A stretch of 64,000 nt of DNA, from contig NZ_BBWW01000001.1 of assembly GCF_001485215.1 (NCBI RefSeq), positions 4,712,001-4,776,000 of the forward strand, given 5' to 3'. The DNA comes from Leptolyngbya sp. NIES-2104. GTDB taxonomy: Bacteria > Cyanobacteriota > Cyanobacteriia > Leptolyngbyales > Leptolyngbyaceae. The position numbers and the translations under genes are program-made. This document shows, one piece after another, positions 28,147 through 37,146 of the stretch (position 1 is the stretch's first letter; every line of letters starts with the position of its first letter). Under the pieces are notes generated by a model that ran no database searches, was not told where the DNA came from, and saw only the letters and a list, made by a program, of their open reading frames with translations.

Positions 28147-29271
28147 ATGCTTAAGTTGCCGATTCCAGTTTGTCTGATTGTGGGAACGCGTCCCGAAGCG
28201 ATTAAGATGGCTCCGGTGATTCAGGCGTTTGCACGATCGCCCCTGTTCGAGACGCAAGTTGTGCTCACCGGTCAGCACCGCGAAATGGTCGATCAAGTGA
28301 TGCAACTGTTCGATCTATCAGCACAGCATGATCTCGCGATTATGCAACCGAAGCAGACCCTGACCGATATTACCTGCTGGGCATTGCGCGGATTGGAGGA
28401 ACTGTTTCAAACGATCCAGCCCAAAATGGTCTTGGTGCAGGGAGATACAACGACTGCTTTTGCTGCGGCGCTGGCTGCGTTTTATCAGAAAATTCTGGTG
28501 GGTCATGTGGAAGCGGGATTGCGAACCGAGAATGTTTTCAATCCGTATCCTGAAGAGGCAAATCGAAGATTGGTTTCGCAAATTACACAGCTTCACTTCG
28601 CGCCGACAGCGTTATCAGTTGAGAATTTAAAGCGATCGAACGTTTTGGGCGAGATTCATCAAACCGGAAATACAGTGATCGATGCGCTGCTGGCGGTTGC
28701 CGATCGCAATCCTCCCTGTGATATCCCCGGTTTAGATTGGTCGAAGTACCGGACGATTTTGGCAACGGTGCATCGTCGAGAAAACTGGGGGCAACCGCTA
28801 GAAGATATTGCCCAAGGATTTCTCAAAGTCCTGAATCAGTTTGAAGATACGGCTTTGCTGCTTCCGCTTCATCGCAATCCGACGGTTCGCGAACCATTGA
28901 CCGCAATTTTGGGCAATCATCCGCGAGTCTTTCTCACTGAACCATTGGATTATACCGATCTCGTTGGCGCGATGAAACGATCGTATTTATTGCTGACCGA
29001 TTCGGGAGGCATCCAAGAAGAAGCACCGAGTTTGGGTAAACCTGTCTTGGTGCTGCGGGAAACGACGGAGCGCCCTGAAGCAGTGATGGCGGGAACAGCG
29101 AAATTAATCGGGACGGATTCGGACAATATCTTGAAAGAGGCGGGCGAACTATTGAGTAGTTCGATCGCCTATCAAACAATGGCAAATGCGGTCAGTCCGT
29201 TTGGGGATGGATTGGCTTCGGAACGCATTGTGCAAATCGTGGAACGCTATTTGTCTGAGCGTTTAAGCTAA
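28147..29271 (+). CDS. wecB: UDP-N-acetylglucosamine 2-epimerase (non-hydrolysing)
   Basis: 374 residues. It interconverts UDP-GlcNAc and UDP-ManNAc for surface polysaccharides. Family motifs: GTRPEAIKMAPVIQAF (14-29), QGDTTTAFAAALAAFY, HVEAGLRT, and TDSGGIQEEAPSLGKPVLV with RETTERPEA near the C-terminus. Length is normal for the GT-B-fold enzyme. It is not in the galactofuranose operon but could supply the same surface-glycan pathways. Its stop codon lies inside the left arm of an inverted repeat. Confidence 0.95.
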   Translation: MLKLPIPVCLIVGTRPEAIKMAPVIQAFARSPLFETQVVLTGQHREMVDQVMQLFDLSAQHDLAIMQPKQTLTDITCWALRGLEELFQTIQPKMVLVQGDTTTAFAAALAAFYQKILVGHVEAGLRTENVFNPYPEEANRRLVSQITQLHFAPTALSVENLKRSNVLGEIHQTGNTVIDALLAVADRNPPCDIPGLDWSKYRTILATVHRRENWGQPLEDIAQGFLKVLNQFEDTALLLPLHRNPTVREPLTAILGNHPRVFLTEPLDYTDLVGAMKRSYLLLTDSGGIQEEAPSLGKPVLVLRETTERPEAVMAGTAKLIGTDSDNILKEAGELLSSSIAYQTMANAVSPFGDGLASERIVQIVERYLSERLS

Positions 29272-29322
29272 CGCGAATTCGATGAATGTCTTCGCCGCCA
29301 AAAGACCGATCGAATTCGCGTT
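29270..29322. repeat. 14-bp perfect inverted repeat between wecB and rsmB
   Basis: AACGCGAATTCGAT (29270-29283) and ATCGAATTCGCGTT (29309-29322), loop of 25. No T run follows, so it is not a standard terminator. It could stabilise the wecB mRNA end or act on rsmB, which starts 35 bases later. Confidence 0.7.
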
Positions 29323-29357
29323 ATTCTGGATAAGCCCTTTCGCCTCTTTGTCGATCG

Positions 29358-30704
29358 TTGTCCCCGAATCCCCGCCAACTTGCATTTACCGCGCTCCGAT
29401 CGATTCACAAAGGAGCGTTTGCCGATGTTGCCGTTGATCAAGCGTTGCAGCAGGCTGAGATGTCATTGCTCGATCGACGTTTATTCACCGAACTCGTTTA
29501 CGGCACGATTCGCCGCCAAAGAACGTTAGATGCGCTGATTGATCAATTCGCCAGAAAGAACAATCAACCGCCCGATCTCCGTTTGATTCTGCAATTGGGA
29601 CTGTACCAACTGCGCTACCTTGATCAAATTCCCGAATCGGCAGCCGTTGATACCAGTGTAGAACTGGCAAAGCGAAACAAGCTAAGTGGACTAATGGGCG
29701 TTGTGAATGGGTTGCTGCGGCAGTATTTGAGAACGCAAACAATTCTGAAAGCTGATCCGCTGGAATTACCGGAACATTCGGGCACCTGTAGCGGAGCGAT
29801 CGCACGTCTCGGCATCTTACACAGCTATCCGGATTGGATTGTTCAAACTTGGTGTGACCAGTTTGGAATTGCAGAAACCGAAAAGCTCTGTGAATGGATG
29901 AATCGTCCACCGCAGATTGATTTGAGAGTGAATACGCTGAAGACGAACATCGATCAAGTCGAAGCAGCCATGAGAGCTAAGAACATTCATGTCGATCGTA
30001 TTCCAAACGTTCCTAATGCCCTTCGATTGCCTCCGAGCACAGGCGCAATTCAGAACCTACCCGGCTATACCGAAGGCTGGTGGATTGTGCAAGATAGCAG
30101 CGCTCAGTTAGTCGGTCACTTGGTCGATCCACAACCTGAAGAAATTGTGGCAGATGCGTGTGCGGCTCCAGGTGGAAAAACCTTGCATTTAGCAGAATTG
30201 ATGCACGATCGCGGTACGGTATGGGCGATCGATAAAACAGCCTCCCGCCTCAAAAAACTCCAGCAAAATGTCGATCGCTTAGCGTTAACCTCAATTCACA
30301 CATTGACCTGTGATAGCCGCGATGTGCCGCAATTGAAAGAACAGTGCGATCGCGTTTTAGTCGATGCCCCTTGCTCTGGACTTGGAACCTTAAATCGTCA
30401 TGCCGATGCTCGCTGGCGACAGACTCCACAAAGTGCAGCAGGACTCGCACAACTCCAGCAAGAAATTCTCACCGAAGCGGCAACTTGGGTTAAACCTCAA
30501 GGCGTATTAGTTTACTCAACTTGTACCTTGAATTCGATCGAAAATGAATCGGTTGTGAAACAGTTTTTAGCTCAACACCCAGACTGGTCAATTGAAGTCC
30601 CGAATCAATTTTCAGCCCTGACCACTTCAGAAGGTTGGATCAAAGTTCTGCCCCACTGCCACAATATGGACGGATTCTTTATGGTCAGACTAAAACATGG
30701 ATGA
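29358..30704 (+). CDS. rsmB: 16S rRNA cytosine-967 C5-methyltransferase RsmB
   Basis: 448 residues. TTG 29358 is the only start codon between the upstream in-frame stop (29331) and the conserved region (PRQLAFTALRSIHKGAFADV), so a TTG start is well supported. An N-terminal NusB-like RNA-binding domain (to about residue 150) is followed by a Rossmann methylase: ADACAAPGGKTLHLAELM (SAM site), VDAPCSGLGTLNRH and the catalytic VYSTCTLNSIENE with the nucleophile Cys. The next gene overlaps its end by 8 bases. Confidence 0.93.
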   Translation: MSPNPRQLAFTALRSIHKGAFADVAVDQALQQAEMSLLDRRLFTELVYGTIRRQRTLDALIDQFARKNNQPPDLRLILQLGLYQLRYLDQIPESAAVDTSVELAKRNKLSGLMGVVNGLLRQYLRTQTILKADPLELPEHSGTCSGAIARLGILHSYPDWIVQTWCDQFGIAETEKLCEWMNRPPQIDLRVNTLKTNIDQVEAAMRAKNIHVDRIPNVPNALRLPPSTGAIQNLPGYTEGWWIVQDSSAQLVGHLVDPQPEEIVADACAAPGGKTLHLAELMHDRGTVWAIDKTASRLKKLQQNVDRLALTSIHTLTCDSRDVPQLKEQCDRVLVDAPCSGLGTLNRHADARWRQTPQSAAGLAQLQQEILTEAATWVKPQGVLVYSTCTLNSIENESVVKQFLAQHPDWSIEVPNQFSALTTSEGWIKVLPHCHNMDGFFMVRLKHG

Positions 30705-31110
30705 AACAAAAACACTGGTGAAAATCCTAATCGGAGTCGCATGGCTCGATGGCAGAATTCAGCCTGAAGAGCGATCGTATCTTCAGCGGATTGCGAAAGA
30801 AAAAGGGGTAGAGAGCGATCGCGAAATTCAGCCGATTCTCTACGAACTGCGATCGGTGAAATCCGAAGAATGCTATCAGTGGGTGCAAGAATACTTAGGC
30901 GATGCTCCCACTTCTGAGCGCTGTCATCAATTGATTGAAGAGATCAGCGGATTAATTTATCTCGATGGCTCGATCGATAGCGAAGAAGCAAAACTCTTAA
31001 CTCGACTGCAAATTCTCGAATCTGAACCCGCTCCAAATTTGCATACGAAAGTCGTAGATGCGATTCGCAAACTTTACCAGCAAGGACTCGCAAAAATTGA
31101 AAAGCTTTGA
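30697..31110 (+). CDS. TerB-like protein
   Basis: 137 residues, all helical, with the TerB (tellurite resistance B) pattern occurring twice: VAWLDGRIQPEERSYLQRIA near the start and LIYLDGSIDSEEAKLL in the second half. These carry acidic residues that bind metal in TerB. The start overlaps the rsmB end, which suggests co-translation. Cyanobacteria have several such short TerB-domain proteins, without an established role; tellurite resistance itself should not be assumed. Confidence 0.8.
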   Translation: MDETKTLVKILIGVAWLDGRIQPEERSYLQRIAKEKGVESDREIQPILYELRSVKSEECYQWVQEYLGDAPTSERCHQLIEEISGLIYLDGSIDSEEAKLLTRLQILESEPAPNLHTKVVDAIRKLYQQGLAKIEKL

Positions 31111-31275
31111 ACGTGTGAGAACAGCAGGTACTTTTTCTTGCGATCGGAGGTTTCAAATCCCCACGAGGATTTAAGCAGGCAGTGTGGGTCAGTTCATCGG
31201 TTTTCAGACCAATATTCGATACAATCTGATCTGCACTGCTTGTGTTTAGATCTAGACCCATTCTGATTAACCGCC

Positions 31276-32565
31276 ATGATCCATGAAATTTTCATGCCCG
31301 CTCTCAGTTCCACGATGACCGAAGGAAAAATCGTGTCCTGGACTAAATCACCGGGCGACAAAGTTGAAAAAGGCGAAACCGTCGTGGTGGTGGAATCGGA
31401 CAAAGCCGACATGGATGTCGAATCGTTCTACGAAGGCTATCTCGCCACGATCGTGACTCAAGCGGGCGAATCCGCTCCCGTCGGAGCCGCGATCGCGCTT
31501 CTGGCAGAAACCGAAGCCGAAATCGAACTCGCCAAACAGCAAGCCACCTCAACTGCTGCCCCCGCTGATTCACCCGCTGCGCCCGCTGCCGCTCCTGAAC
31601 CTGTTGCCGTTGCCGCTTCGACCAATGGCAGTAGTGCTGCTGCAAAAAATGGTCGAACCGTGGCTTCTCCTCGCGCTCGTAAACTCGCAAAAGATCTGAA
31701 AGTCAATCTTGAAACCCTAGTGGGTACAGGTCCTCACGGTCGCATCGTGGCAGAAGATGTCGAAACGGCGGCTGGAAAAACCGTGACGAAGCCTGCGGTT
31801 CCTGCCGCACCGACTCCGGTTCCTGCTGTTCCTGCTCGCGTTGCCGCCGTTGCACCGACTCCCAGACCTGCCGCACCCGCGCCCACGCAGCCCGGTCAGA
31901 TTCAACCGATGAATACGCTCCAAACAGCGGTTGTACGGAACATGATGGCAAGTCTCGATGTTCCTGTGTTCCGAGTCGGTTATACGATTACAACTGATGC
32001 GCTGGACAAACTCTACAAGCAGGTGAAATCAAAAGGAGTCACGATGACTGCACTCCTCGCGAAAGCAGTTGCGGTAACGTTGAAAAAACATCCATTACTG
32101 TATTCAAGCTATGTTGAAAATGGCATTCACTTTAATGCTGGAATCAATGTTGCGGTTGCTGTTGCGATGGAAGATGGAGGACTGATCACGCCTGTATTGA
32201 AAAATGCAGAGCAGCAAGATCTCTATTCGCTGTCTCGTAGCTGGAAAGATTTAGTCGATCGAGCACGTTCTAAACAACTCCAACCCGACGAGTACAGTTC
32301 TGGAACCTTTACGCTCTCGAATCTAGGAATGTTCGGAGTTGATACGTTTGACGCGATTTTGCCACCGGGACAGGGATCAATTTTAGCGATCGGGGCTTCT
32401 CGTGCGAATGTCGTCGCGACCGATGACGGAATGCTAGGCGTTCGTCGTCAAATGCAGGTGAATATCACTTGCGATCACCGGATTATTTATGGTGCAGATG
32501 CGGCTGCATTTTTACGGGATCTAGCGAAATTGATTGAAACGGATGCTCAATCGTTGACCCTATAG
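31276..32565 (+). CDS. pdhC: Pyruvate dehydrogenase E2 (dihydrolipoamide acetyltransferase)
   Basis: 429 residues with one lipoyl domain (1-75; the lipoylated Lys is in ESDKADMDV), an Ala/Pro linker, an E3-binding domain (SPRARKLAKDLKVNLETL), a second Ala/Pro-rich linker (about 175-210) and the acyltransferase core ending in CDHRIIYGADAAAFL. The core transfers acetyl groups to CoA. The usual His-x-x-x-Asp-Gly motif reads His-Arg-Ile-Ile-Tyr-Gly here, a form I believe is common in cyanobacterial and plastid E2. Length fits a single-lipoyl cyanobacterial enzyme. Confidence 0.93.
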   Translation: MIHEIFMPALSSTMTEGKIVSWTKSPGDKVEKGETVVVVESDKADMDVESFYEGYLATIVTQAGESAPVGAAIALLAETEAEIELAKQQATSTAAPADSPAAPAAAPEPVAVAASTNGSSAAAKNGRTVASPRARKLAKDLKVNLETLVGTGPHGRIVAEDVETAAGKTVTKPAVPAAPTPVPAVPARVAAVAPTPRPAAPAPTQPGQIQPMNTLQTAVVRNMMASLDVPVFRVGYTITTDALDKLYKQVKSKGVTMTALLAKAVAVTLKKHPLLYSSYVENGIHFNAGINVAVAVAMEDGGLITPVLKNAEQQDLYSLSRSWKDLVDRARSKQLQPDEYSSGTFTLSNLGMFGVDTFDAILPPGQGSILAIGASRANVVATDDGMLGVRRQMQVNITCDHRIIYGADAAAFLRDLAKLIETDAQSLTL

Positions 32566-32584
32566 AAAATCGAGTCAATCTAAA

Positions 32585-32620
32585 GAGAACTCCAAACAGT
32601 TGAATGCTTGGAGTTCTTTA
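32585..32620 (+). terminator. pdhC terminator
   Basis: GAACTCCAA (32587-32595) pairs with TTGGAGTTC (32608-32616), followed by TTTATAT. Confidence 0.75.
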
Positions 32621-32699
32621 TATAATGCGCTTATGGTCTAGTGCAATTGTTTCGATGCTGCTAGATTTTGCATTCCTTAAAAAATCTGAGTTTGGAATC

Positions 32700-33251
32700 A
32701 TGACGATCAGCACACTGAAATGGACGATCGAACACTATCACCAAGCTGTAGAGGCGGGCGTATTCGATGATGTTCACGTTGAATTATTAGATGGAGAATT
32801 AGTTGAAATGCCGCCGGAAGGTCTGCCTCATGCCAGTTTAAGCAGTGATGCGGGTGATTATTTGCGCGATCGACTTAGAAATCGCGTCAAAATTCGAGAA
32901 GGACACCCCGTAACGTTATCGAACAATTCTGAGCCAGAACCGGATTTAGCGATCGTTCAACCGCTGGGAGAAGTCTATAAAACTGAACATCACCCTTATC
33001 CTGAAAATATCTTTTGGCTAGTCGAATACTCAGAATCGAGCCTTGAAAAAGATTTGAAACTGAAAGCGAGAATCTATGCGGCAGCAAACATTCTTGAGTA
33101 CTGGGTGATTAATCTCAGAACGAGAGAACTGATTGTGTTTCGCGATTCATTGAATGGAGAATACCAGTCGCGATCGACCTTAACCAGCGGCATGATTCGC
33201 CCGATCGCTTTTCCAGATGTCGAAATTGAAGTCACACGCCTGATTCGATGA
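32700..33251 (+). CDS. Uma2 family (DUF820) restriction-endonuclease-like protein
   Basis: 183 residues from ATG 32700; longer frames upstream include the pdhC terminator region and are unlikely. Core motifs: VELLDGELVEMPPEG (N-terminal), SEPEPDLAIVQP with an active-site Asp, FWLVEYSESSLEKDLKLKARIYAAA with Glu and Lys, and ILEYWVINLRTRELIVFRD. This is a more canonical Uma2 protein than the one beside gyrB. Predicted nuclease; biological role unknown. Confidence 0.88.
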   Translation: MTISTLKWTIEHYHQAVEAGVFDDVHVELLDGELVEMPPEGLPHASLSSDAGDYLRDRLRNRVKIREGHPVTLSNNSEPEPDLAIVQPLGEVYKTEHHPYPENIFWLVEYSESSLEKDLKLKARIYAAANILEYWVINLRTRELIVFRDSLNGEYQSRSTLTSGMIRPIAFPDVEIEVTRLIR

Positions 33252-33256
33252 GCATC

Positions 33257-33294
33257 AAAAATCCCCCAAACTCCTAGAGTCGAGGGATTTTTTT
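33257..33294. terminator. Bidirectional terminator
   Basis: AAAAATCCC pairs with GGGATTTTTTT across a short loop, directly after the Uma2 stop. A and T runs on both sides allow use by the converging small gene as well. Confidence 0.75.
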
Positions 33295-33340
33295 GATCTT
33301 ATTCATAGCGCGATCGTGTCTGTAACGCTATCAATCCAAT

Positions 33341-33526
33341 CTAGACATCTGCTGCGCCTTCAGAGACTCGGTTCTCACCTTGATCGCCTTCGTTCTCGTC
33401 ACGGTTGCCATCGAATCGTCTACCCCGGTTGCCAAACCGACCTGTATTTGTCCGTTTGCGGAACTTACGAGCGTACGCTTGGTTACGCAGCGCTTTTTCT
33501 TTCTTCTGGTTGCGGCGTTTAGCCAT
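33341..33526 (-). CDS. Small basic conserved protein (MAKRRNQKKEKALRNQAYA type)
   Basis: 61 residues with AAGGGG upstream of ATG 33526. The first 25 residues are extremely basic (RRNQKKEKALRNQAYARKF), the rest is Arg/Gly/Asp/Glu-rich and probably disordered. Such a N-terminus looks ribosome- or nucleic-acid-associated. I recall similar short proteins in cyanobacteria, but not a named function. Confidence 0.65.
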   Translation of the reverse strand: MAKRRNQKKEKALRNQAYARKFRKRTNTGRFGNRGRRFDGNRDENEGDQGENRVSEGAADV

Positions 33527-33683
33527 TTTTTACCCCTTACTTGTCACAGTCTTAAACTGAATTTAGACACAGTTGACGATTATATTTCATAACTGAAGGT
33601 TTTATCTAGTCCCTTGCAGCGATTCAGGCAGTCAAAACCGTTATCCAGAATACAGCTTAACGGATTTTGTCGATTTACAAACC

Positions 33684-34985
33684 TTAGACGAAAGATTTTG
33701 CAAACTCGATCGCATCTTCACGCGTCGAAATTTTCCCTTCCGCCCGCGCCAACTGCAACGCTGCCAAAATTTTCCCAATCTGCGGACTCGGCGGAATCTG
33801 CAACAAACTAATCAAATCTTGCCCGGTTAAAATTGGACTCGGATGCGCGACCGGATCAGCCGGATTGAGAAATCGATCGATCAGCATCGCGACACCTTCA
33901 ACCGGAAGCTTGATCGCAAATCCCAACAGCGCGATCGCTGGAAATACTGCACCGACACCCTGGAAAAATTGATACTGCTCAGCGAGTGACCAATTGATGA
34001 TCGCACAATCCGATTTCAACTGCGGTAACGCCTTCAAAGCAGTACAAACCGCTTGAATTTCCGCTCGACTGTACTTCAATCGCCACAATTGCGCCTCTGC
34101 CATTTCGGGATCATCAGGTAAAAGACTGGCGAGTTTTGCGATCGTGACCCAAGTCCGGACTGATCCCTTCGCTTCTGAAGCTTTGGGAGTGCCCCGAACT
34201 GTTCGGCTCAGTTCTGACCAAAATTCTGTCCAGGTTTCTTGAAGATGAACCGTGACATGATCGATCGCAGCAATTTGAGCCAATTTCTCGATCGACGCAC
34301 TTGGAAACCAATCGTTCAATAAACCATCTTCCCAAGCCGTCTTAATCCAGTGCGTTCCCCGCGCCGTTCCTAGCAAATAATTCAACTCAGACTGCACTCG
34401 TTCCGCTGCAATGCGATTCAAATTTGGTGCTAGTTCTCGAATCGCTTGCTGAGTCTCTAATTCCAGCGAAAATCCAAGCTGAGCCGCTTGACGATACGCC
34501 CGCAACAATCGCAGCGGATCTTCTGCCAAATTCTCGACAGAAACCATTCTGAGCCGTTTCTGCTGCAAATCCTCATAGCCGTGGAGCGGATCGAGCAAAT
34601 CTTTTGTATGGGGATTGTACGCGATCGCATTCACCGTAAAATCGCGCCGCCGCAAATCCGCTTCGAGCGTGTCCCCGACTTGTAACGCAAAATCCGCTGT
34701 CCCCTGTTCAAACACGACCCGCGCAATTTGGCGCTCCGCATCGAGCACGACAAACCCAGCCCGATAATGACGAGCGATCGCTTGCGCCGTCTCGACCGCA
34801 TCCGAGGGCAAAACAAAATCAAGATCAAGATATTCAGAATGTCGATCAAGCAACGCATCTCGCACTGTCCCGCCCACTAAACACGCGGATTTTGGCAACC
34901 ACTTTAAGCTAAAGGGCCACGTCTCCGGAGATAGAGCAGATGAAACCAATGCCACGTTGCGATAATGTTCTAACTGCAAATTCAC
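33684..34985 (-). CDS. cca: CCA tRNA nucleotidyltransferase / poly(A) polymerase family
   Basis: 433 residues. The class II nucleotidyltransferase head shows LVGGTVRDALL, LDLDFVLP with the metal-binding DxD, and LRRRDFTVNAIAYN, followed by the template motif EDPLRLLRAYRQAAQLGF and a helical RNA-binding region. The enzyme adds or repairs the 3' CCA of tRNA. In cyanobacteria the CC- and A-adding functions can be split between two such proteins, so this might be one half of a pair; sequence alone does not tell. Confidence 0.88.
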   Translation of the reverse strand: MNLQLEHYRNVALVSSALSPETWPFSLKWLPKSACLVGGTVRDALLDRHSEYLDLDFVLPSDAVETAQAIARHYRAGFVVLDAERQIARVVFEQGTADFALQVGDTLEADLRRRDFTVNAIAYNPHTKDLLDPLHGYEDLQQKRLRMVSVENLAEDPLRLLRAYRQAAQLGFSLELETQQAIRELAPNLNRIAAERVQSELNYLLGTARGTHWIKTAWEDGLLNDWFPSASIEKLAQIAAIDHVTVHLQETWTEFWSELSRTVRGTPKASEAKGSVRTWVTIAKLASLLPDDPEMAEAQLWRLKYSRAEIQAVCTALKALPQLKSDCAIINWSLAEQYQFFQGVGAVFPAIALLGFAIKLPVEGVAMLIDRFLNPADPVAHPSPILTGQDLISLLQIPPSPQIGKILAALQLARAEGKISTREDAIEFAKSFV

Positions 34986-35168
34986 GCGCTTGCTAACCTA
35001 GATCGAAGTCGTACTGTAACAAAAAAACTGTGTGGGAGAAAACTTTCCCCGGTTCAGCCGCAACATAATGCAACCTGAGATCAGGTGATCATTTGATTGC
35101 GCCTGAGCTAGAGTAACAGAAAAGGAAGCGACCTATCCCTCTATTGTGAATCAGAGGAACTGGAAATC

Positions 35169-35417
35169 ATGTGTATTTGCGTCAATTGCCACTATGTCGA
35201 TCGCTGTACCACTTATAACGCGGTCGAAACCCAGCACGAACAAGCTCATTTAACTGAAACTCCAGATTTTGAAGCGACCGAACCTACGATCAATGTGAAT
35301 ATTCGCGATCGCAGTGACTACATCGAAATGGAATGGGATGTCGTCGGCTGTCTCAGTTTTAAAGAAGAAAAAGGGAAGTGGGCAAAACTCAGACCCGGCG
35401 AACTCATCCCAACTTAA
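35169..35417 (+). CDS. ycf34: Ycf34 family protein
   Basis: 82 residues beginning MCICVNCHYVDRCTTYN; four Cys cluster in the first 13 positions and an additional Cys lies near the end (VVGCLSF). Ycf34 is a conserved cyanobacterial and red-algal plastid protein reported to bind an iron-sulfur cluster and to influence photosynthetic electron transport. The acidic middle part (ETPDFEATEPTINVNIRD) is typical. Single gene with an upstream AT-rich promoter region. Confidence 0.92.
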   Translation: MCICVNCHYVDRCTTYNAVETQHEQAHLTETPDFEATEPTINVNIRDRSDYIEMEWDVVGCLSFKEEKGKWAKLRPGELIPT

Positions 35418-35523
35418 CAAAGATATCCGTAAATTCCGAATGGTGATGTCAGTTGAAACCTGGTTTGCGGGAACGTTAAGGGCAAAGAGAACCTTAACCG
35501 ATGCGCGAATCAGGTTTTAAGCT

Positions 35524-36912
35524 ATGCGTTTTATTCGTCTTCCGTTTCATCTTGCCGCGATTGCGGCTTTAGGGCTATCTGTTTCACCTGCGATTGCTCA
35601 AGAATCCAAGCCCGCTCCCGAAGTGGCGAACCGACTTCAGCAATCTCAAAACTTCTTCAGCCAGGGCGAAAATCGCGTCCGGGATACTCAATATCGCGAG
35701 GCATTAGAAGCCTACAATCACGCGATTCAACTGAATCCGACTTGGGGCAGTCCTTATGTCAGCCGGGGAGCCGTACGATCGAAGCTCGGAGATTACCAAG
35801 GCGCAATCCAAGACCTCGACCAAGCCGCGCAACTGAATCCGACCGATGCCCTGATTTACGCTCATCGGGGCAGTGCGCGGTTTAATTTGGGAGACATTGA
35901 GGCAGCGCTGGCAGACTTGAACGAAGCGATCTCACTCAATCCAAATTTAGCAATTGCCTACGTAAATCGCGGGTTTATACGGAGTCAATCACGAAGCTGG
36001 GATGAAGCGATCGCAGATTTTGACCAAGCCCTGAAAGTCGAGCCGAAATCCGTTCCTGCTCTGGTAAATCGTGGTTTTGCCAAATCACAAAAAGGCGATC
36101 AACAAGCGGCTTTAACTGATTTGAATGAAGCGATCAAACTGCAACCCAATTCCGCTGATGCGTTTCTAGCTCGTGGCACCCTCCAGCACGAAATTGGAGA
36201 TTCAGAAAAAGCGATCGCCGATTTTTCCCAAGCAATTCGCCTGAAACCAAATTTATCCGATGCCTACTACAATCGCGCTCAAGTCAATGCCCAACTCGGT
36301 TATCTCGAAGCCGCTGAAGCAGATTTAACCAAATTGGCAACGCTGACTCCCGATCGTGCAACGGTCTTTCATCAGCGCGGTATGATTCGAGCAGCTTTGG
36401 AGAATTCCGAAGGCGCGATCGCAGATTACAACCAGGCATTGAAACTTGATCCGAATTTCGCCCCTGCGATTAAGAGCCGAGGAGATTTAAGAGCGGCATC
36501 CGGTGACAAACAGGGCGCGATCGCGGATTATTCTCAAGCAGTTCAGATTCAACCAAATTTCGCTGCTGCCCTGACCCAACGGGCAGAACTGAGAGCGAAG
36601 TTAGGCGATCGATTTGGTGCAACTCAAGATTTTAGCGCTGCGGCTGATGTCGATAGCAACAATCCAGACGCTTTTGAGAATCGAGGTGAAGCGAGAATGA
36701 AAACTGGGGATTTGCAGGGTGCGATCGCGGATTTCAATCAAGCGATTCGCCTCGATTCCAATCGACCGAACGCCTTTTATCAGCGTGGCGTTTTATTGAT
36801 GCGAATGGGCAATCGGCAAAGTGCGATCGTCGATTTACAACGTGCTGCCGATTTGTATCTGCAAAAAGGTGATGCGGAAGGCTACCGGAACGCATTGGCA
36901 CAAATGAACTAA
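35524..36912 (+). CDS. Secreted/periplasmic TPR-repeat protein
   Basis: 462 residues. A signal peptide (1-26, ending SPAIAQ) is followed by about 11-12 tandem TPR units of 34 residues, from residue 55 on, each with the pattern AIADFNQAIxLxPNxAxAYxNRG. TPR arrays bind protein partners. The periplasmic location is inferred from the signal peptide. The repeats are diverged at DNA level, so they are old, not a recent tandem amplification. Partner unknown. Confidence 0.88.
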   Translation: MRFIRLPFHLAAIAALGLSVSPAIAQESKPAPEVANRLQQSQNFFSQGENRVRDTQYREALEAYNHAIQLNPTWGSPYVSRGAVRSKLGDYQGAIQDLDQAAQLNPTDALIYAHRGSARFNLGDIEAALADLNEAISLNPNLAIAYVNRGFIRSQSRSWDEAIADFDQALKVEPKSVPALVNRGFAKSQKGDQQAALTDLNEAIKLQPNSADAFLARGTLQHEIGDSEKAIADFSQAIRLKPNLSDAYYNRAQVNAQLGYLEAAEADLTKLATLTPDRATVFHQRGMIRAALENSEGAIADYNQALKLDPNFAPAIKSRGDLRAASGDKQGAIADYSQAVQIQPNFAAALTQRAELRAKLGDRFGATQDFSAAADVDSNNPDAFENRGEARMKTGDLQGAIADFNQAIRLDSNRPNAFYQRGVLLMRMGNRQSAIVDLQRAADLYLQKGDAEGYRNALAQMN

Positions 36913-36930
36913 ATGTAAGTCTCAAATTAA

Positions 36931-36980
36931 GACATTAAGATAAAATCTAAACGCTAATAGGCAGGTTTTATCTTAATGTC
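36931..36980. repeat. 15-bp inverted repeat overlapping a small-ORF start
   Basis: Arms GACATTAAGATAAAA (36931-36945) and TTTTATCTTAATGTC (36966-36980), loop of 20. It lies 18 bases after the TPR gene. The right arm contains the ATG (36976) of the next small ORF, so folding would hide that start codon. Confidence 0.75.
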
Positions 36981-37146
36981 CGACTCCTTACCGCCACTAG
37001 AACAGACCGATCTTCATACTTTGTTGTCTCAGTCCCCCTTGAGCGAATTAGACTTTGAGTGCCTTAGTGTTCAGTCTCCTGTTCGCGATGTTGAACTGTC
37101 TGTTGATTGCTCGAAACAAGCTTCCTTTCCGAATCAGGAGAATTGA
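36976..37146 (+). CDS. Possible small protein (56 residues)
   Basis: ATG 36976 to TGA 37146 encodes a Ser/Leu-rich acidic peptide (MSDSLPPLEQTDLHTLLSQS start, two Cys). Its end overlaps the converging methyltransferase by 13 bases. No family recognised, no good ribosome-binding site outside the hairpin. It may be real and hairpin-controlled, or a chance ORF. Confidence 0.35.
   Translation: MSDSLPPLEQTDLHTLLSQSPLSELDFECLSVQSPVRDVELSVDCSKQASFPNQEN

Noticed and set aside
31276-32565. Tyr instead of Asp in the E2 HxxxDG motif as a sign of inactivity
   Set aside because: To my knowledge the HRIIYGA form is normal in cyanobacterial and plastid E2 enzymes, so it is not evidence of a defect.
35674-36900. 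Possible tandem DNA repeat in the TPR gene
   Set aside because: Periodicity is at protein level (34 residues); DNA units are too diverged for a recent tandem array.
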